Source: Tenodera sinensis (Eukaryota > Arthropoda > Insecta > Mantodea > Mantidae). Taken from it: a stretch of 64,000 nucleotides of DNA. Within the stretch, counting starts at the first letter, position 1. Each line of letters starts with the position of its first letter. Shown one piece after another: positions 1 to 11,474 of the stretch. Both the position numbers and the translations under genes were made by a program. The stretch covers positions 150,293,751 through 150,357,750 of the forward strand of contig CM060967.1 of NCBI GenBank assembly GCA_030765045.1, read 5' to 3'. A model generated the notes under the pieces. It saw nothing but the letters and a program-made list of their open reading frames with translations. It was not told the DNA's origin and ran no database searches.

Positions 1-499
1 CACCTGAGGGATCTCTTGTCTGTAAATCTAACCGCAGCTGCTCCCTGTTTTGGCAACGAAGGTAAAGTTGGCCAGCCTGTTGCTGATCGTGTCACCACAT
101 TAATCTTCATCAACTAGAATTGTGTTACTAGAGGATCGATCGACCCCATTCCGTAGTAAGCGTTGCCAATTTCAATTTGGCTCGCTACAAAATTTCATGA
201 GAAATAAAATGAAAAAATAACGCTCTGTTGACCACAGACAAAATTTCCTTAGCAGGAAATTTAAAGTCAGAGGCATGGTCGATGCGCTTTAGTTTGTAGA
301 CTATTTTGGGATGCATGCATTACAAGCTAATGGAAAAATATAGTTCGTTACCCCAAGCTTGACAGAACGCTCAGCCCGTCAAGAATAGTTCAATAACTAA
401 AGGCTAAGAAATTCTCCTGCCACCATGAAGAAAAGTAGATAAGAGTATGATTCCCGCGACCGACCTTCCTGACCATTTTTTCGCTGTTTCCCGCGTCTC
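1..499. other. unassigned AT-rich sequence
   Basis: I recognise no open reading frame, RNA gene or repeat in this stretch. It is moderately A+T-rich with stops in all frames. Confidence 0.5.
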
Positions 500-660
500 T
501 AGGCGGATTCTATGAAGGATAATTACATCCCCGAATTTCCTGTTCTTCTATTTCACTTCATGAATCATTTTATCCATCGCTCATCCCATTGCCCGCCTCT
601 GTAGCGTGATGGTTAGCGTGTCTGCCTCACGTTAAAGAAGTCACGAGTTGCCAAACTTGT
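500..660 (+). mobile_element. tRNA-derived SINE family C, tail joined to a second head
   Basis: Positions about 513-600 match the body of SINE family C: the words ATTACATCCCC and AATTTCCT followed by a pyrimidine-rich tail, as in the copies near 13.4, 42.7 and 61.0 kb. Directly after it, at about 600-620, comes a tRNA-like A box (TAGCGTGATGGTTAGCGTG). Only a decayed B-box region (GTCACGAGTTG) follows, so a second copy seems to start where the first ends. This could be a dimeric insertion or one SINE inserted in the tail of another. No target duplication is visible. Assignment rests on similarity to the other copies in this window. Confidence 0.5.
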
Positions 661-3600
661 GTTAGAGCTTTAAGGTTTATAAATTATGGGTTAGAATTAT
701 GATTGTGACCGGTAGGACTGCTGAAGGTTTGTATTCGCTTAACAAGAATATCTGCTATGGTTTTTTTCTCACACAAGCTTCAAGGGTTACAGATCCACTA
801 TATACGATCTGTTTATTCCATAATATTACAGACTAAAGACATCATTGTCTAGTACTTCAGGAGATTTTGGTAGTTCCAAAGGAGTTTGTTATAATCGTTG
901 ATTCTGAACCAGTTGTCGAGTCTTTCAGTGAATGCATGCACCTCACTCTATGCTACTCAGATCAGTTTAATCTCACCATCTTCTGGATACAATTGCTTTG
1001 TATCATAAATACAGATTATTCCAGTCAAGGATGAAAACGTGGAAATCAGCAAGAGGTGATTATGTAATAAAATGTGAGTGTGACCAAATCAAAGAGTTTC
1101 AGAATTCAGAATGTCTCTAGCTACAAATATCGCTAACTTAGAAGCTTCACAATCATGCTTTATTGTAAATTACAATCTCTAAGTATGTCTCCTTTGTAAA
1201 TGGACTGTCTAGAGACATAACAGGTTTTCATGCACTATTCTTCTTCTTGTTGTTAAGTACAGTGTGCAGAGAGTCACTTTATGATTATAATTAAAATCTC
1301 ATGGGAGGTTTGGCAACTAATTAATACAGCATTTATAACAATTGGAATATGTCGAATTAGACGTGCAAATTCCTCCCCGAGCTATTTTCAACACAGTATG
1401 GATTCACGGGATTGGGAACGACGACATAAGGAATATTCGAAAATCGATACCTTAATACAAGGATGTTCCTTTTTCTTGGAAAACTTTAGTTGTATGAATC
1501 CCTGACTCATCTAAACATTTCATTCATTCATTATCCAATAAGATCTACGTGGTTAAAGAATCCTAAGCTCACAAGGAAAAAAGCAAAGAGAAAGAAAAGG
1601 AAAAAATAAAGAAACAGAGAAAACAATGCACGAGAAATAAACAGAGCATGTTGTATCCCTACAACGGAGTAAACAATTCTCTACAATTTTAGCTTCAATT
1701 GGTTTGAGTGTGCTTAGGAAATTTACCTTGTTCGAAAAGCCCCAAGTACAGAAGGATTCACAAATGGTGCAATTGCAGCTTAGATAGGTGAACTTTCTAC
1801 CTCATGTCTTCCACAGAATGCTTCCTAGAGACCGGAGTCTCCTGTTGGACTGATTGTTGTACAATTTAGATCTAAAAGAAAAGTCAACTCAATATTTCAC
1901 TATGGGAATTGAGTTCTTTTGCTTACGAAACTTGAATTGATTACCTAAGAGCGTGGACCGAGTGTACGCTAGAAAGAAGTTTGAAATTTGTTTTGTTTAT
2001 TACTTTTCTTTTGTTTGAGTTTGCATGAATGCAAACCTTGTGAGCATTTATAAGCCTATTGTGAAAAAACCCGATTATTTTACAGAATAAAAATGCACTA
2101 TTTTACACTGAGCAGTGAATAATGAAATTATTATAAGGCGTTATCTACTGTACGTCCAACATGACGTAATGTGTGCTGTGCAGATAAGGTGTCGCAGTTC
2201 CTATATGCAGCAGGATAAATAATTAAGCTCAACTAAAGCTTTCGCGGAAACAATAAGCAATTTTTACTATCAACTAGAAAATAGCTTATCCTAACGTGTA
2301 AAATCGCGCGGACCAGTATGGAATGCACCTGTTATGTTGGTACTGACAAATTCAGTTCTTACTCTACAAAGCTAATCTTGTCTGTCTTCGGATTTAGTTC
2401 TACCCACTGGTTTGCCAGTGTGCAATAACTCCCCCAAAATATGGCCAAAGAGTAACATTACAAATTCATGTTCTGACTAGCACAGCACCGTTAACGCAAT
2501 GATTCCCTGAACTTTCGTGCGCTACTAAAATACGTTATCAAAACAGAAATAAAGACGAAAGTTAGGAACATTTTGTTTTGATATACTTTTAATACGCGTA
2601 ACACTTTTATTTGCATGCTACACCACTGAATTTTTAATGTCATTTTCTTGTTGAAAATAATCTTAAATTTCTTAATCATTTTGGTCAATATTAGAGGTCG
2701 GCAAATCTACAGCGGTAAAGGTTAAAGCAATACTTCGCCTGTTTCACCCTTCCTCCTTTAAATAACACGCGTTGAAAGGTACACGAGCAGTGGTGTAAGC
2801 AGCATCGATACGACATGACTGTCTGGAAACCACAAAAACTCAAAGGAAACTTCTTACATATTTATTTAGGTATGTTATCAAAGTTAAAGAAAGTTCTAAC
2901 ACAAAAGGTTTTATCATCTCAAATGCAATGAACCATGACTTTTAACTTTTCGCAAATCGTGGACATTCATACAATGAAACCACAATTACGAATCCAAATT
3001 TTGAATTTACAGACAAAATTCAAAATCACAATTATAAAATAAAACTGGTTTAGATTTATTTTTGTCTAAAATGAGGTTTCTTACCTAAATTTAAAAGCAG
3101 ATCGCGATTGACATATAAAACCCTACATGCTCTGTTGACACCAGTATGTGAATTAACGTTGAACACAAAACCCCCTTTTTCGAACCGTGCATTACGTATG
3201 TGTATGCCGGGTTGTGTTCCGTGACCTCACTGTTCTTGTAATCGCGATCACAAATTTGCCAACTTCTGTCTCTGTATGAATTTAGTTCAGTTTAGCGAGA
3301 CACCAAAATAGTTCTATGGCTCTTTCTCTAGAAGATCGAATTATGTTGTATTGCTTTAGCCTTACTTGGGTGCAAGTCGTAGCCAAACTCTTACCTAGAA
3401 ATGGTATTAAAATTACTTCATTTAAAAGCAATTATAACATCGCGCTTTGGTTGACTTTGTGTCCCTGGTTTTTTTTTCAGCCTAGCCATATTGGGAAATG
3501 ATATCGGCTAGGTAGAATCAAAGGTTAGTTACCTGAAGACGGGCGGGGGGGGGGGGGATATTGCGATACATAAGAATGAGCCACATTTCATGCATGTCAG

Positions 3601-4189
3601 GTCACTGTTTTCTCAGTTATTTATGCAGGTAGAACTGCACAACCGGCAGAGTTTTCTTCCACCCTTATTGAAGAATCCTTAAATGTTGCAATGCGATCTG
3701 ACGTGTGCAGGAGGCTTCTATACAAAGCCTACCTCCTGCTTGCTTAAACGGTACTCTAGTTCCTTTCGCATACGACCAAGGGCACCAGGAGTGATGGATG
3801 TGATGGCTCACCCGATTTTCTGTTTGAAGTTGTTAACACAAGTAAGGCTACAGAAGGATTAGGTCCACAGAGCTGGGTGATATGTTTCCATCCACACTGT
3901 CAATCGATCTCTAAGGAAATGTCCCATTCAGGAAGCCTAGAACTGTTAGAATAGGACATAAATGCACGATTTACAGGAAAAACCTGATAATTGACATACC
4001 AACTAACTATTCTTACGAAATTTTATTTTTCTTCATTTTAAACGAGACAAATCTTAGCAAAAACAGCTTCCCTACATATTTCGTTATAGGCGCCATGGGA
4101 ATAGCGGTAGTAAAATTTTTAAAAGCGGTATGTCACACTCTTTCGATGCAGATGCCAGAAACAATTGAAACAGGATAGCGCTTTAAAAG
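661..4189. other. unassigned AT-rich sequence with a short G run
   Basis: This 3.5-kb stretch is A+T-rich and shows no gene, no recognisable transposon and no tandem array except a 13-base G run at 3545-3557. The longest reading frames are 60-75 codons, have no family resemblance and are expected by chance. It may be unique intergenic or intronic DNA, or repeats too old to recognise. Confidence 0.5.
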
Positions 4190-4615
4190 AATGACGAAGA
4201 ATTGAACAATCCAAACCATTAATAATAGACATCTCGGAAATGGCTCATACTACAGAAATTCTATTTGAAATAAATTGCACGTTTTAAACTTATTCTCAGT
4301 AAGAGTACATTTTATTTGTATTATATGGTATTATAATGAAAATTGTTACAGCTATTTTGGAGAAAAATCATACATGTCGAAATATGCTCCATGTTGGGGA
4401 GATTTTCTTGTAAATCTTCCTGTCGCATATTTGGGAAATCCTATACATAAACACAAATTTTAGTATTTTTTGGGTTTTCCACTTTTGTGTTATGCTGTTA
4501 AAAGGCATATTAAAGATTCAGTTTTTAAAAGTGCTTTTTTAATTCAGAAAACCTTAAAGTGTATATTTTCGGTGAAATCTCCGTATAATTTGGTGTGCCA
4601 CGCAATACTTACTGT
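4190..4615 (+). mobile_element. family A repeat, diverged copy without CA tract
   Basis: The block beginning with a match to ATCTCGGAAATGGCTCATAC (about 4232) follows the same order of conserved words as the other family A copies. It has a segment matching GAAAATCATACATG, then the GTTATGCTGTT word where other copies carry the CA tract, then the 3' module GCTTTTTTAATTCAG and TTTTCGGTGAAATCTCC. The CA tract is absent (the sequence reads GCTGTTAAAAGGC), so this may be an old copy or one that never expanded. It ends near a match to GCAATACTTAC. Confidence 0.6.
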
Positions 4616-4786
4616 ACAAAAGCAGTAAAGACATCAAAAAACGTCATTGTATTTTAAAGTTTCGCAAAGGTCACAAGGTTTCAAGCATTCCATTTAAGCC
4701 GGTTAATATATGCTTTTGCATAGTTCATAAGTGCACGTAATGTTGCAGAAGTGCAATGATGTTCAGAAAGGTTAGCTTTAGAGAAA

Positions 4787-4855
4787 AGATCTGATGTGTT
4801 GCTCTCACATGACTTTCTCTACTCTTGTACTAATCATTCTTACATGTGAAAAAAA
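4787..4855 (+). mobile_element. family A repeat, 5' end fragment
   Basis: The words GATCTGATGTGTTGCTCTCA and ACTTTCTCTACTCTTG, followed by CATTCTTACA, match the left end of family A (compare 5328-5380 and the complement of 8210-8263). The match stops after about 70 bases, so this is a truncated copy holding the left inverted terminus only. Confidence 0.65.
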
Positions 4856-5327
4856 TATCAAATTCTGCAAAGAGTAATTTAGGAACTTCATTGTTGTGGT
4901 CGTTAAGTACGCGGTACTCATGTTGACAAAAGAGTGTGTATTTCTAAAATTGGTACCTTGTGGTCTTTGAATCTTTTATATTACAAACGTATTTTACGAT
5001 GATCAGCTATCGGCATTCAGTAGTGCCTGAAGACCGTGTTTCTTAGCACATATCTGGCGGTAGCAGCAACAGAATTTCCTCTTAGCACTTCAGCAATTGA
5101 CGGCAGCTTATGTTTTCCATTGTATTACGATAACAGTTATTTCAAAATGTGACTTTGTTGGCACTTCAAATGTTAGCAGGTCTAATACCTCTCTAGTTAC
5201 AGTTTCTGATGCAAAGTTTTAGACCTACTTTAATCATACATCCTCAAACAGTTGGTAATTACCTTCATACAACCAACTTAACTAGTGTTGTCTATTCTCA
5301 AACATACACATTAATACACAGAGAAAA

Positions 5328-6090
5328 ATCTGATGTGTTGCACTCACATGACTTTCTCTACCCTTGTACTAACCATTCTTACAAACCCTTATTACTATAC
5401 CTTCTTCGTGTTTGTTGAGATAAACATTTGCAGGAATTATCTTATTGCCTGCTTCCTTGTGGGTGCAAGGGGAATATAGGAATACAGTAGGCTTTGAGCG
5501 ACAGTCAAATATTTTAAAGCTTTCAAATTGGACGGTTAACATATACAAAATGAATAACGATGTTCCATTTGACAGAAGTCTGTTCTCCAAAACTTACATA
5601 AATAACAAGGCATATCTTCGAAATGTTCACTCTACAAAAGTTTATTTAGGCATAAATTGTGTGTTTTGGCAAGAGTTACATTTTTTGTATAGTCTATCTC
5701 TTACGGTTTACCAGTTATGGAGTAAACAGGACTACATTGGCTATAGTCGCAAAATTCAAAATATACACTTCATAGAAATATCTGAAACATAAGGCATTTT
5801 AATGAAAATCACTACAGCATTTTCTGAGAAAATCGAAATTCACTTTTTCCGTGCAAAGGGTAGTTTAAGGTGGGGGAATTTCCTTAAAAATCTTCGTTTC
5901 GCATCATTGAAAGACATTAACTTAAATGCAATCTTTGGCTTTTAACCGACCTTTCCTTTTTGGGTTATGCTGTCCACAGACGCACACAAGGAGCTTTTTT
6001 TAAAATGCTTTTTTGGATTAAGGGGGCCTCAAAACATATTTCCGGTGAAATCTCGACATCCAATTTTTGGGTGTAATACACAGAAGACAA
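5328..6090 (+). mobile_element. family A repeat, near full length, CA-poor
   Basis: This copy runs from the left terminus (ACTTTCTCTAC at 5351-5361) through the internal modules (GCAAGGGGAATA, AGTAGGCTTTGAGCGA, TCTCTTACGGTTTACCAGTT) to the 3' module ending about 6090 (GGCCTCAAAACATATTTCCG, then CATCCAATTTTTGG). Where other copies carry a long CA tract it reads only CACAGACGCACACAAGG, giving a picture of an unexpanded copy. The right inverted terminus is lost. A 115-codon reading frame (5445-5792) crosses the internal modules, but no other copy keeps it open, so I treat it as chance. Confidence 0.75.
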
Positions 6091-6099
6091 AGGGTGCCG

Positions 6100-7385
6100 C
6101 ACGTTATCAGTTTTACTAGAAAGTATGCACTGGGAAGAATGTATAGAAAGAGAAGAAAACAAAAGCTTTCTTTGAAGTTTGTACACCTTAATGTGCTGCC
6201 AGAATTCCAGGCTGTTCCAATTTGGACGAAGATATGTATGAGGAGAGGACAGTATAATTATGGTCTGGGAAGTGTCCGCACAGTTTTTGTTGTTGCTGTA
6301 GAGGGCGGTGAGACTGCCTAATTAGAGCGAACTGGCAACGTACCTGTTATCAGAGAGCGTCTTCTACACCGAGTCACGTGCCTTAAGTACTGCATCATTT
6401 ATTCAGTCTTTTTTGCTTTCTTATCTCCAGGCCTGGTTTATTTTTAGCTTTGTACACCATATTTCTCGGCGGTTTATTTTAAGGCAACCTTAGCACAATA
6501 ATAATTACAGCTAGATGCAATAGAGTGCGATTTTTTTATGTTTAAAGTTTCAGAGCGTTTGCAATTGGGACGATAAATACTATACACCAAAATGTAGCAT
6601 CTCATCTTGTGTTTCATGTTAATTAAAGTTATTTGTTATTAATTAAATTGTTACTTATCTTATTCCATTGTTTTATTATTCTCACAGCTTTCTTTATCCA
6701 CAGTTTTACTTCTAACTTCATGTTTTCAGAACTGGTGCTAAAAAGAAACAAAAGACCATCACAGCTGCGCTAAGGATCACCTACTATAGCCAACAGGAAA
6801 AAATGATATAATTTTCATTCATTTATGTCTACAGAATAAAATCTGTATTTGTATTACAAATTAGCTGAAATATCAGGCGTTGCCGGGGTTTGACGATTTA
6901 TCCCTACAACTGTTTGGTTTAAGTTGCCTGTGATTTGTTTGGAAACACTTAATATTATTACTTAACACATTTAAACAAAGGATATGCTTTATGTATAACA
7001 AATAAACAAAATAAATAACTGAAAACAGTTAAAAATCCCACATAAAAAACTATTGTACAACTACAGGTACCAGCAGTCGTATAGAAATGTGAAACATATA
7101 TTGCACTTTGGTAGTAAAGGAGGGGTGCCAAAATTAACATGGGTGCGTTTAAAACTTTTGAAAAGTCTTAAATATTGCCCTATGAAACCGTAGTTAGCAT
7201 CCTAAAAGATTCTTTAAAAATTTTACATCACCATTTGTATTTTGTATGAATGTTTTCTTCTGCATATGATAGATAAATATAGATATAGAATATTAATCTA
7301 GGTTTCTTTGTTACCTTCTTATATTAGATAGTTGTTTCTTTCAGTGTGTTGTATATTACATTATTTTGATGATTCTATTTTTTTT
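6100..7385. other. unassigned AT-rich sequence
   Basis: I recognise no gene or repeat here. Short reading frames on both strands (up to 84 codons) have no family resemblance. Confidence 0.45.
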
Positions 7386-8263
7386 ACTTTCTCTACTGGT
7401 AAGTAGGGGAAGTATTGTATTCCACCCAAAAATTCCAAGTCGATATTTCACCGGAAATACATGTTTTGAGGACCCCTGAATAAAAAAAAACATTTTTAGA
7501 AAAAGGTCCGTGTGTGTCTGTGTGTCTGTGTGTCTGTCAGTCTGTCAGTCTGTCAGTCTGTGGGCAGCATAGCTCAAAAACGAAAAGTCGGTTAAAAACC
7601 AAAGTTGGTATTTAAGTTTAATGTCGTTCAAGGATGTGACACGAAGATTTTGAAGAAAATAGCCCCACCCTAAACTACCCTTTACATGGAAAATTTTTCG
7701 AAAATTTTGATTTTCTTGAAAATGGCTCTAACGATTTTGATTAAAATGTCATATGTTTGAGATATTTTTATGACAAATGAAATGTATATCTTGAATTTTC
7801 TGGCTATAGCCCCTGTAGTCGTATTTACTCTGGACGACTTTTGCACAACTGGTAAACCGTTAGAGATAGACCAAATTATACTATACAAAAAATGTAGATC
7901 TTGCTAAAATACACAATTTATGTCTCAATAAATTTTCTTGTAGGGTGAAGCATTTCGGAGATATACCTTGTTATGTGTGTGAGTTTCGGAAAACTTGGAA
8001 CTTTCGTGAAATGGGTCATCGTTGTTCATTTTTTATATGTTACGTGCACAAAGAGAACGGAATCTCAAAGCTTTAAAAGATTTGATATCGCACAAAGCCT
8101 ACTGTATTCCAATATTCCCCTTGCACCTACAAGGAAATAAGCAATAAGATAATTTGTACAAATGTTTATTTTAACTAACACGAAGAAGATATAGGAATAA
8201 GAGTTTGTAAGAATGGTTAGTACAAGAGTAGAGAAAGTCATGTGAGTGCAACACATCAGATTT
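7386..8263 (-). mobile_element. family A repeat, full-length reference copy
   Basis: This is the best-preserved copy. It is bounded by perfect 12-bp inverted repeats, ACTTTCTCTACT at 7386-7397 and AGTAGAGAAAGT at 8227-8238. Shared sequence continues outside the right one to about 8263 (CATGTGAGTGCAACACATCA), so the true end on that side lies further out. The element is about 0.85-0.88 kb. Read on the minus strand it carries the left modules first and the GT/CA-rich tract (7507-7562 on the plus strand) near its 3' end. No protein is encoded. The size, inverted ends and lack of coding capacity suggest a non-autonomous DNA transposon (MITE-like), but the superfamily and target duplication are not determined. 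Confidence 0.8.
7507..7562. repeat. (GTCTGT)/(GT)n short tandem array
   Basis: The array is a mix of GTGTGTCT and CTGTCAGT units inside the family A copy at 7386-8263, at the position where other copies carry long CA/GT tracts. It looks like an early or interrupted microsatellite. Confidence 0.85.
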
Positions 8264-9476
8264 TTTTTTGTTTCAGATCTTCCACTATATAGCTGTTTCT
8301 ATTTTAATATATAATATTTTACTTTTTATGTATTCATTGTTATTCTTATATAAATTCTGGAGCCCCAAGGTCACCATTTTTAAATCGACTGATGTCATTA
8401 TGATTAAAATAAAAAAAAATTAAACCAAAACATTTAATATTGTTTACCCTTATCGATTAACTAAGATGAATATAATCCCAGTAGTAGTGTTTTGCAAAGA
8501 AGCAGAACCCACCATCAAGCCTATGAGCAGCACGAAAGTTCCTATTAGTACTCATTTAGCAGTGAAAATATCGGTGAATGGCACGGTCTGCCCCGTTAAG
8601 AGCTTTGCCAAGAGAGTGTTCAGATGCAAATGAATTACACTGTGGTTAATTATTGCGTCGCGCTTCAACAACGTTGGCTGCCTCAAAACAATGCGGTAAT
8701 AACATTAGATCTAGTCAATGAATGGCAATGAAATGAGCTACTCTGTTGGCACAGCTCACAATTCAATGCTGCACGGAACACATTTTAGTGTTACGGATGT
8801 AAAATACTTCAGTACATTTAGTTTACATATTTATTTAGATGTCCTAACTCAGCATACACTCATTCGTGGTGTTAATAAAATGTATAAATATTCTTAGAAA
8901 CACAAACAGTATTCATAAAGTGACTGAGTGACGCTAAAATATGCAAATATCCTTAAAAAATGCTACAATATCTACACATCTAAAGACAATGGAGTCATAT
9001 ATTGGTCACTTGTGCTTATGAACCAACGAATCGGTAATACTGTTTGAATATAGTGGAAGGGATACCAGATTCTAGAAGTGTCTACGCAGCCAGAAATAGG
9101 AGTTATATAGCGAGAACTATCTAATAATGCAGATATTTATCATTGCATTAGAAAAAGGGAAGCAGGACAAAAGTATTTTAGACTGGGTTGCTTAGAAAAA
9201 GGCCACTTACAAGCTAGTCAGTCATATCACTCAGTAACCTTTGTACTTACTTTCCACGTTCCGTTGGTGGAACTAAATTTACATCATGTCCTGAAATCCA
9301 GGTTCAAAGTAGGGTATTCGGTTTATAAAATTTAAAATTAGTACAATACAGCAAGGGCCTTTCTGCAGCATGCAATGCAGCTCGGCACTGGCACAGCCTA
9401 TCGTCATGAATATTGGCGCTGTATGTATAATTTTTTGTTGAATTCACCTGCTTTTTTGTAGTGTTTAACGCCCGCT
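8264..9476. other. unassigned sequence
   Basis: No gene, RNA or repeat recognised in this A+T-rich interval. Confidence 0.45.
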
Positions 9477-9693
9477 TTTACTACTGCGGCACTGCAGACG
9501 GTGACACTGATGATACATGGAATGAAAATGGAGCATCTGTGGAATGAGATGGCGGGAGAAACCGTAGAACGCGGAGGAAACCCGCCCCACCGCCGCTTCG
9601 TCTACCATAAATCCCACATGTGGCTACCTGGGATCGAACCCGAGCCGCTTTGGTGAGAAGCGAATGGTCTAACCACTCGGCTACGGCGCAGCC
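9477..9693 (-). mobile_element. tRNA-derived SINE, family B (subfamily I)
   Basis: Read on the minus strand, the head is tRNA-like. An A-box-type TAGCCGAGTGGTTA lies at the complement of 9670-9683 and a B box GGGTTCGATCCC at the complement of about 9630-9641. The A box is of the class II type seen in serine and leucine tRNAs. The body (GGTTTCTCCCGCCATCTCAT, then CACTGACACC-like words) ends near 9477 and matches 47455-47600. The element is about 215 bp, the usual length for an arthropod SINE. An AAC/AAT-rich stretch lies just upstream of the head at 9722-9801. Confidence 0.8.
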
Positions 9694-9721
9694 AATTCAC
9701 CTGCGGCTGGCCGGTGTCACT

Positions 9722-9801
9722 GTAATAACAACAAACAATAATAAATAATATAAACAATAATAACAACAATGATAATAACAATGACAATAACAATGACAAT
9801 C
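9722..9801. repeat. AAC/AAT-rich low-complexity tract
   Basis: Irregular runs of AAT, AAC and ACAATG units adjoin the family B SINE. The tract could be the decayed tail of another retroposon. Confidence 0.7.
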
Positions 9802-9841
9802 TTCCAGTCATAAACGGTCCTGCCATTTTTCCCCCTTCCAA

Positions 9842-10689
9842 TTGATCTTCCTCCCTTTGGTATGTAGTTCACTCATGTTATTCCTCTAAATGTCACTCTA
9901 TTTTCACTAAGTTTCCAATTTTATCGATATTCTTTTATTATTTGTAAATATAGTAATTATTACAGCCCTGAAGGGACATCTTTTCCGCTCAAAAAACGTT
10001 CAAAAGAGTTTTTTATTACCTCTGCACACAATTAAATGTTTTATAACACACCGGCGTTCGGATTTACTGTTTTTGTTCTAAACTGAAAATGTTGAAACTC
10101 TCATATATAAATGTCAAGAGATGCGGAGTTTCTATCAGAAAAATGTTGACAGTGCTCGTAAATAAAAGGCAAATTTTATCATAGGAAAGCATAATGGAGA
10201 AGAGGGGCACGGTTATTGTCTCCTTGGCGACTGATGTACCTGTCATGGAGTGAAATCGGTTATATTCCCGACGGGCACAAAGATAAAATGTGCCCCACAT
10301 TTTCATGTTAGTGTGAAGTTTTTATTGCACGTGCAATGATTGTGAATGTTCAGTCTGGTATAAAAGAGATGACTTTGGCGAACTGCCATATCTGGATGGA
10401 TGATAAAGTTTTCAGTGCTTACGCTTATAGCAGATCCTCAACTGCTCCTTTGATTTGCAGGAGAGGATTATTTACCAGTATGCAGTGTAAATCTAAAGGC
10501 TTTTGCTTCACTTCTTCCAATACTAATAAAAATGCAATGGAAATTTATTTGTGATCAACTTGCAACAATAGTGCTTTACTTAAACGAGCTGCAATATCCA
10601 CAAATGATTTTCTCTATTGACGTCAGTAGTCCGCGGTATTGCTCGTTTGTTTACAATCGGGTAGTTCAGACACAACTATCTACAAGTGT
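9842..10689. other. unassigned sequence
   Basis: No gene or repeat recognised. Two overlapping 60-80 codon frames show no known motifs. Confidence 0.4.
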
Positions 10690-11470
10690 AGACGTAAAAT
10701 TTAATGGCGGATGGTCAACATAAAATCCAGTCGGAGACTTGCCACGCCTTGCGGGGTTGTACAGTTAAACACGCTATGAAATCACGCCATAAAGTCGGTG
10801 ATACAAATACTACTTGCGACCAGAAAATTATTTGCATAACAGAAAGAGAATAGTGGTGCCAGACATCAACTGCCATTAAATTTTGTGACTGCCATAAGGC
10901 GCTGAGCCCCCCTTTGCTCTTGAATAGGCTACTAATATCTAAATATTATTTCCAATATAGTTCAAATATTTCATTTTTGTGGTGAATAATTTTTTTGTTA
11001 TTTTCTCATATTCAAAAATCTATCTAGATGTCTAAATATTTTTTCAAATATAGTTCAGAATATGGATACTAAAACCTACAATTGGAATTTTTATATTGGT
11101 TACAATTTTTTCAAAATAATTAGTTTAATAATGCGCTGTTTTATGACATTTTTATACTTTGCGCTCTTAAATTTTTTGAGAAAAACTATTCATTATATGA
11201 AAATTTCCATCCTTTAATTTGTTTTTAACGTAAAAAGAGATATAATTTTCTAAAATAAACTTTCTTATTCAACATCTGTTGGAGATATATTTTGATTATA
11301 CCGAATAAAATTGATATAAATTAATATAGATTAATCAGTATATCAAGAATGTGATAAGATATTGGATTGAAATTTGGTACGTATATTTATGTAGTTGCTG
11401 CAAATGTCTGTGCAAATAACTAAGCCTCTAACTTCAATACTTCAAAAAATCCTCTTTTTCACTTCGCTGT
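10690..11470 (-). mobile_element. dispersed repeat 'KL', internally deleted copy
   Basis: Two blocks here match, in reverse order and orientation, two blocks at 35.5-37.0 kb. The block at 10690-10870 (AAAATTTAATGGCGG at its start, AATCACGCCATAAAG in the middle) matches the complement of 36865-37035. The block at 10905-11460 (complement words GAAGTTAGAGGCTTA, ATAAAACAGCGCATTATT) matches 35520-35990. In this copy only about 35 bp separate the blocks, against about 0.8 kb in the other, implying an internal deletion here. The element is A+T-rich and codes for nothing I can recognise. Its class is unknown. Confidence 0.65.
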
Positions 11471-11474
11471 GCCC

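Noticed and set aside
5445..5792. 115-codon frame as a candidate gene
   Set aside because: It lies inside a family A repeat and the other copies have stops in the same frame.
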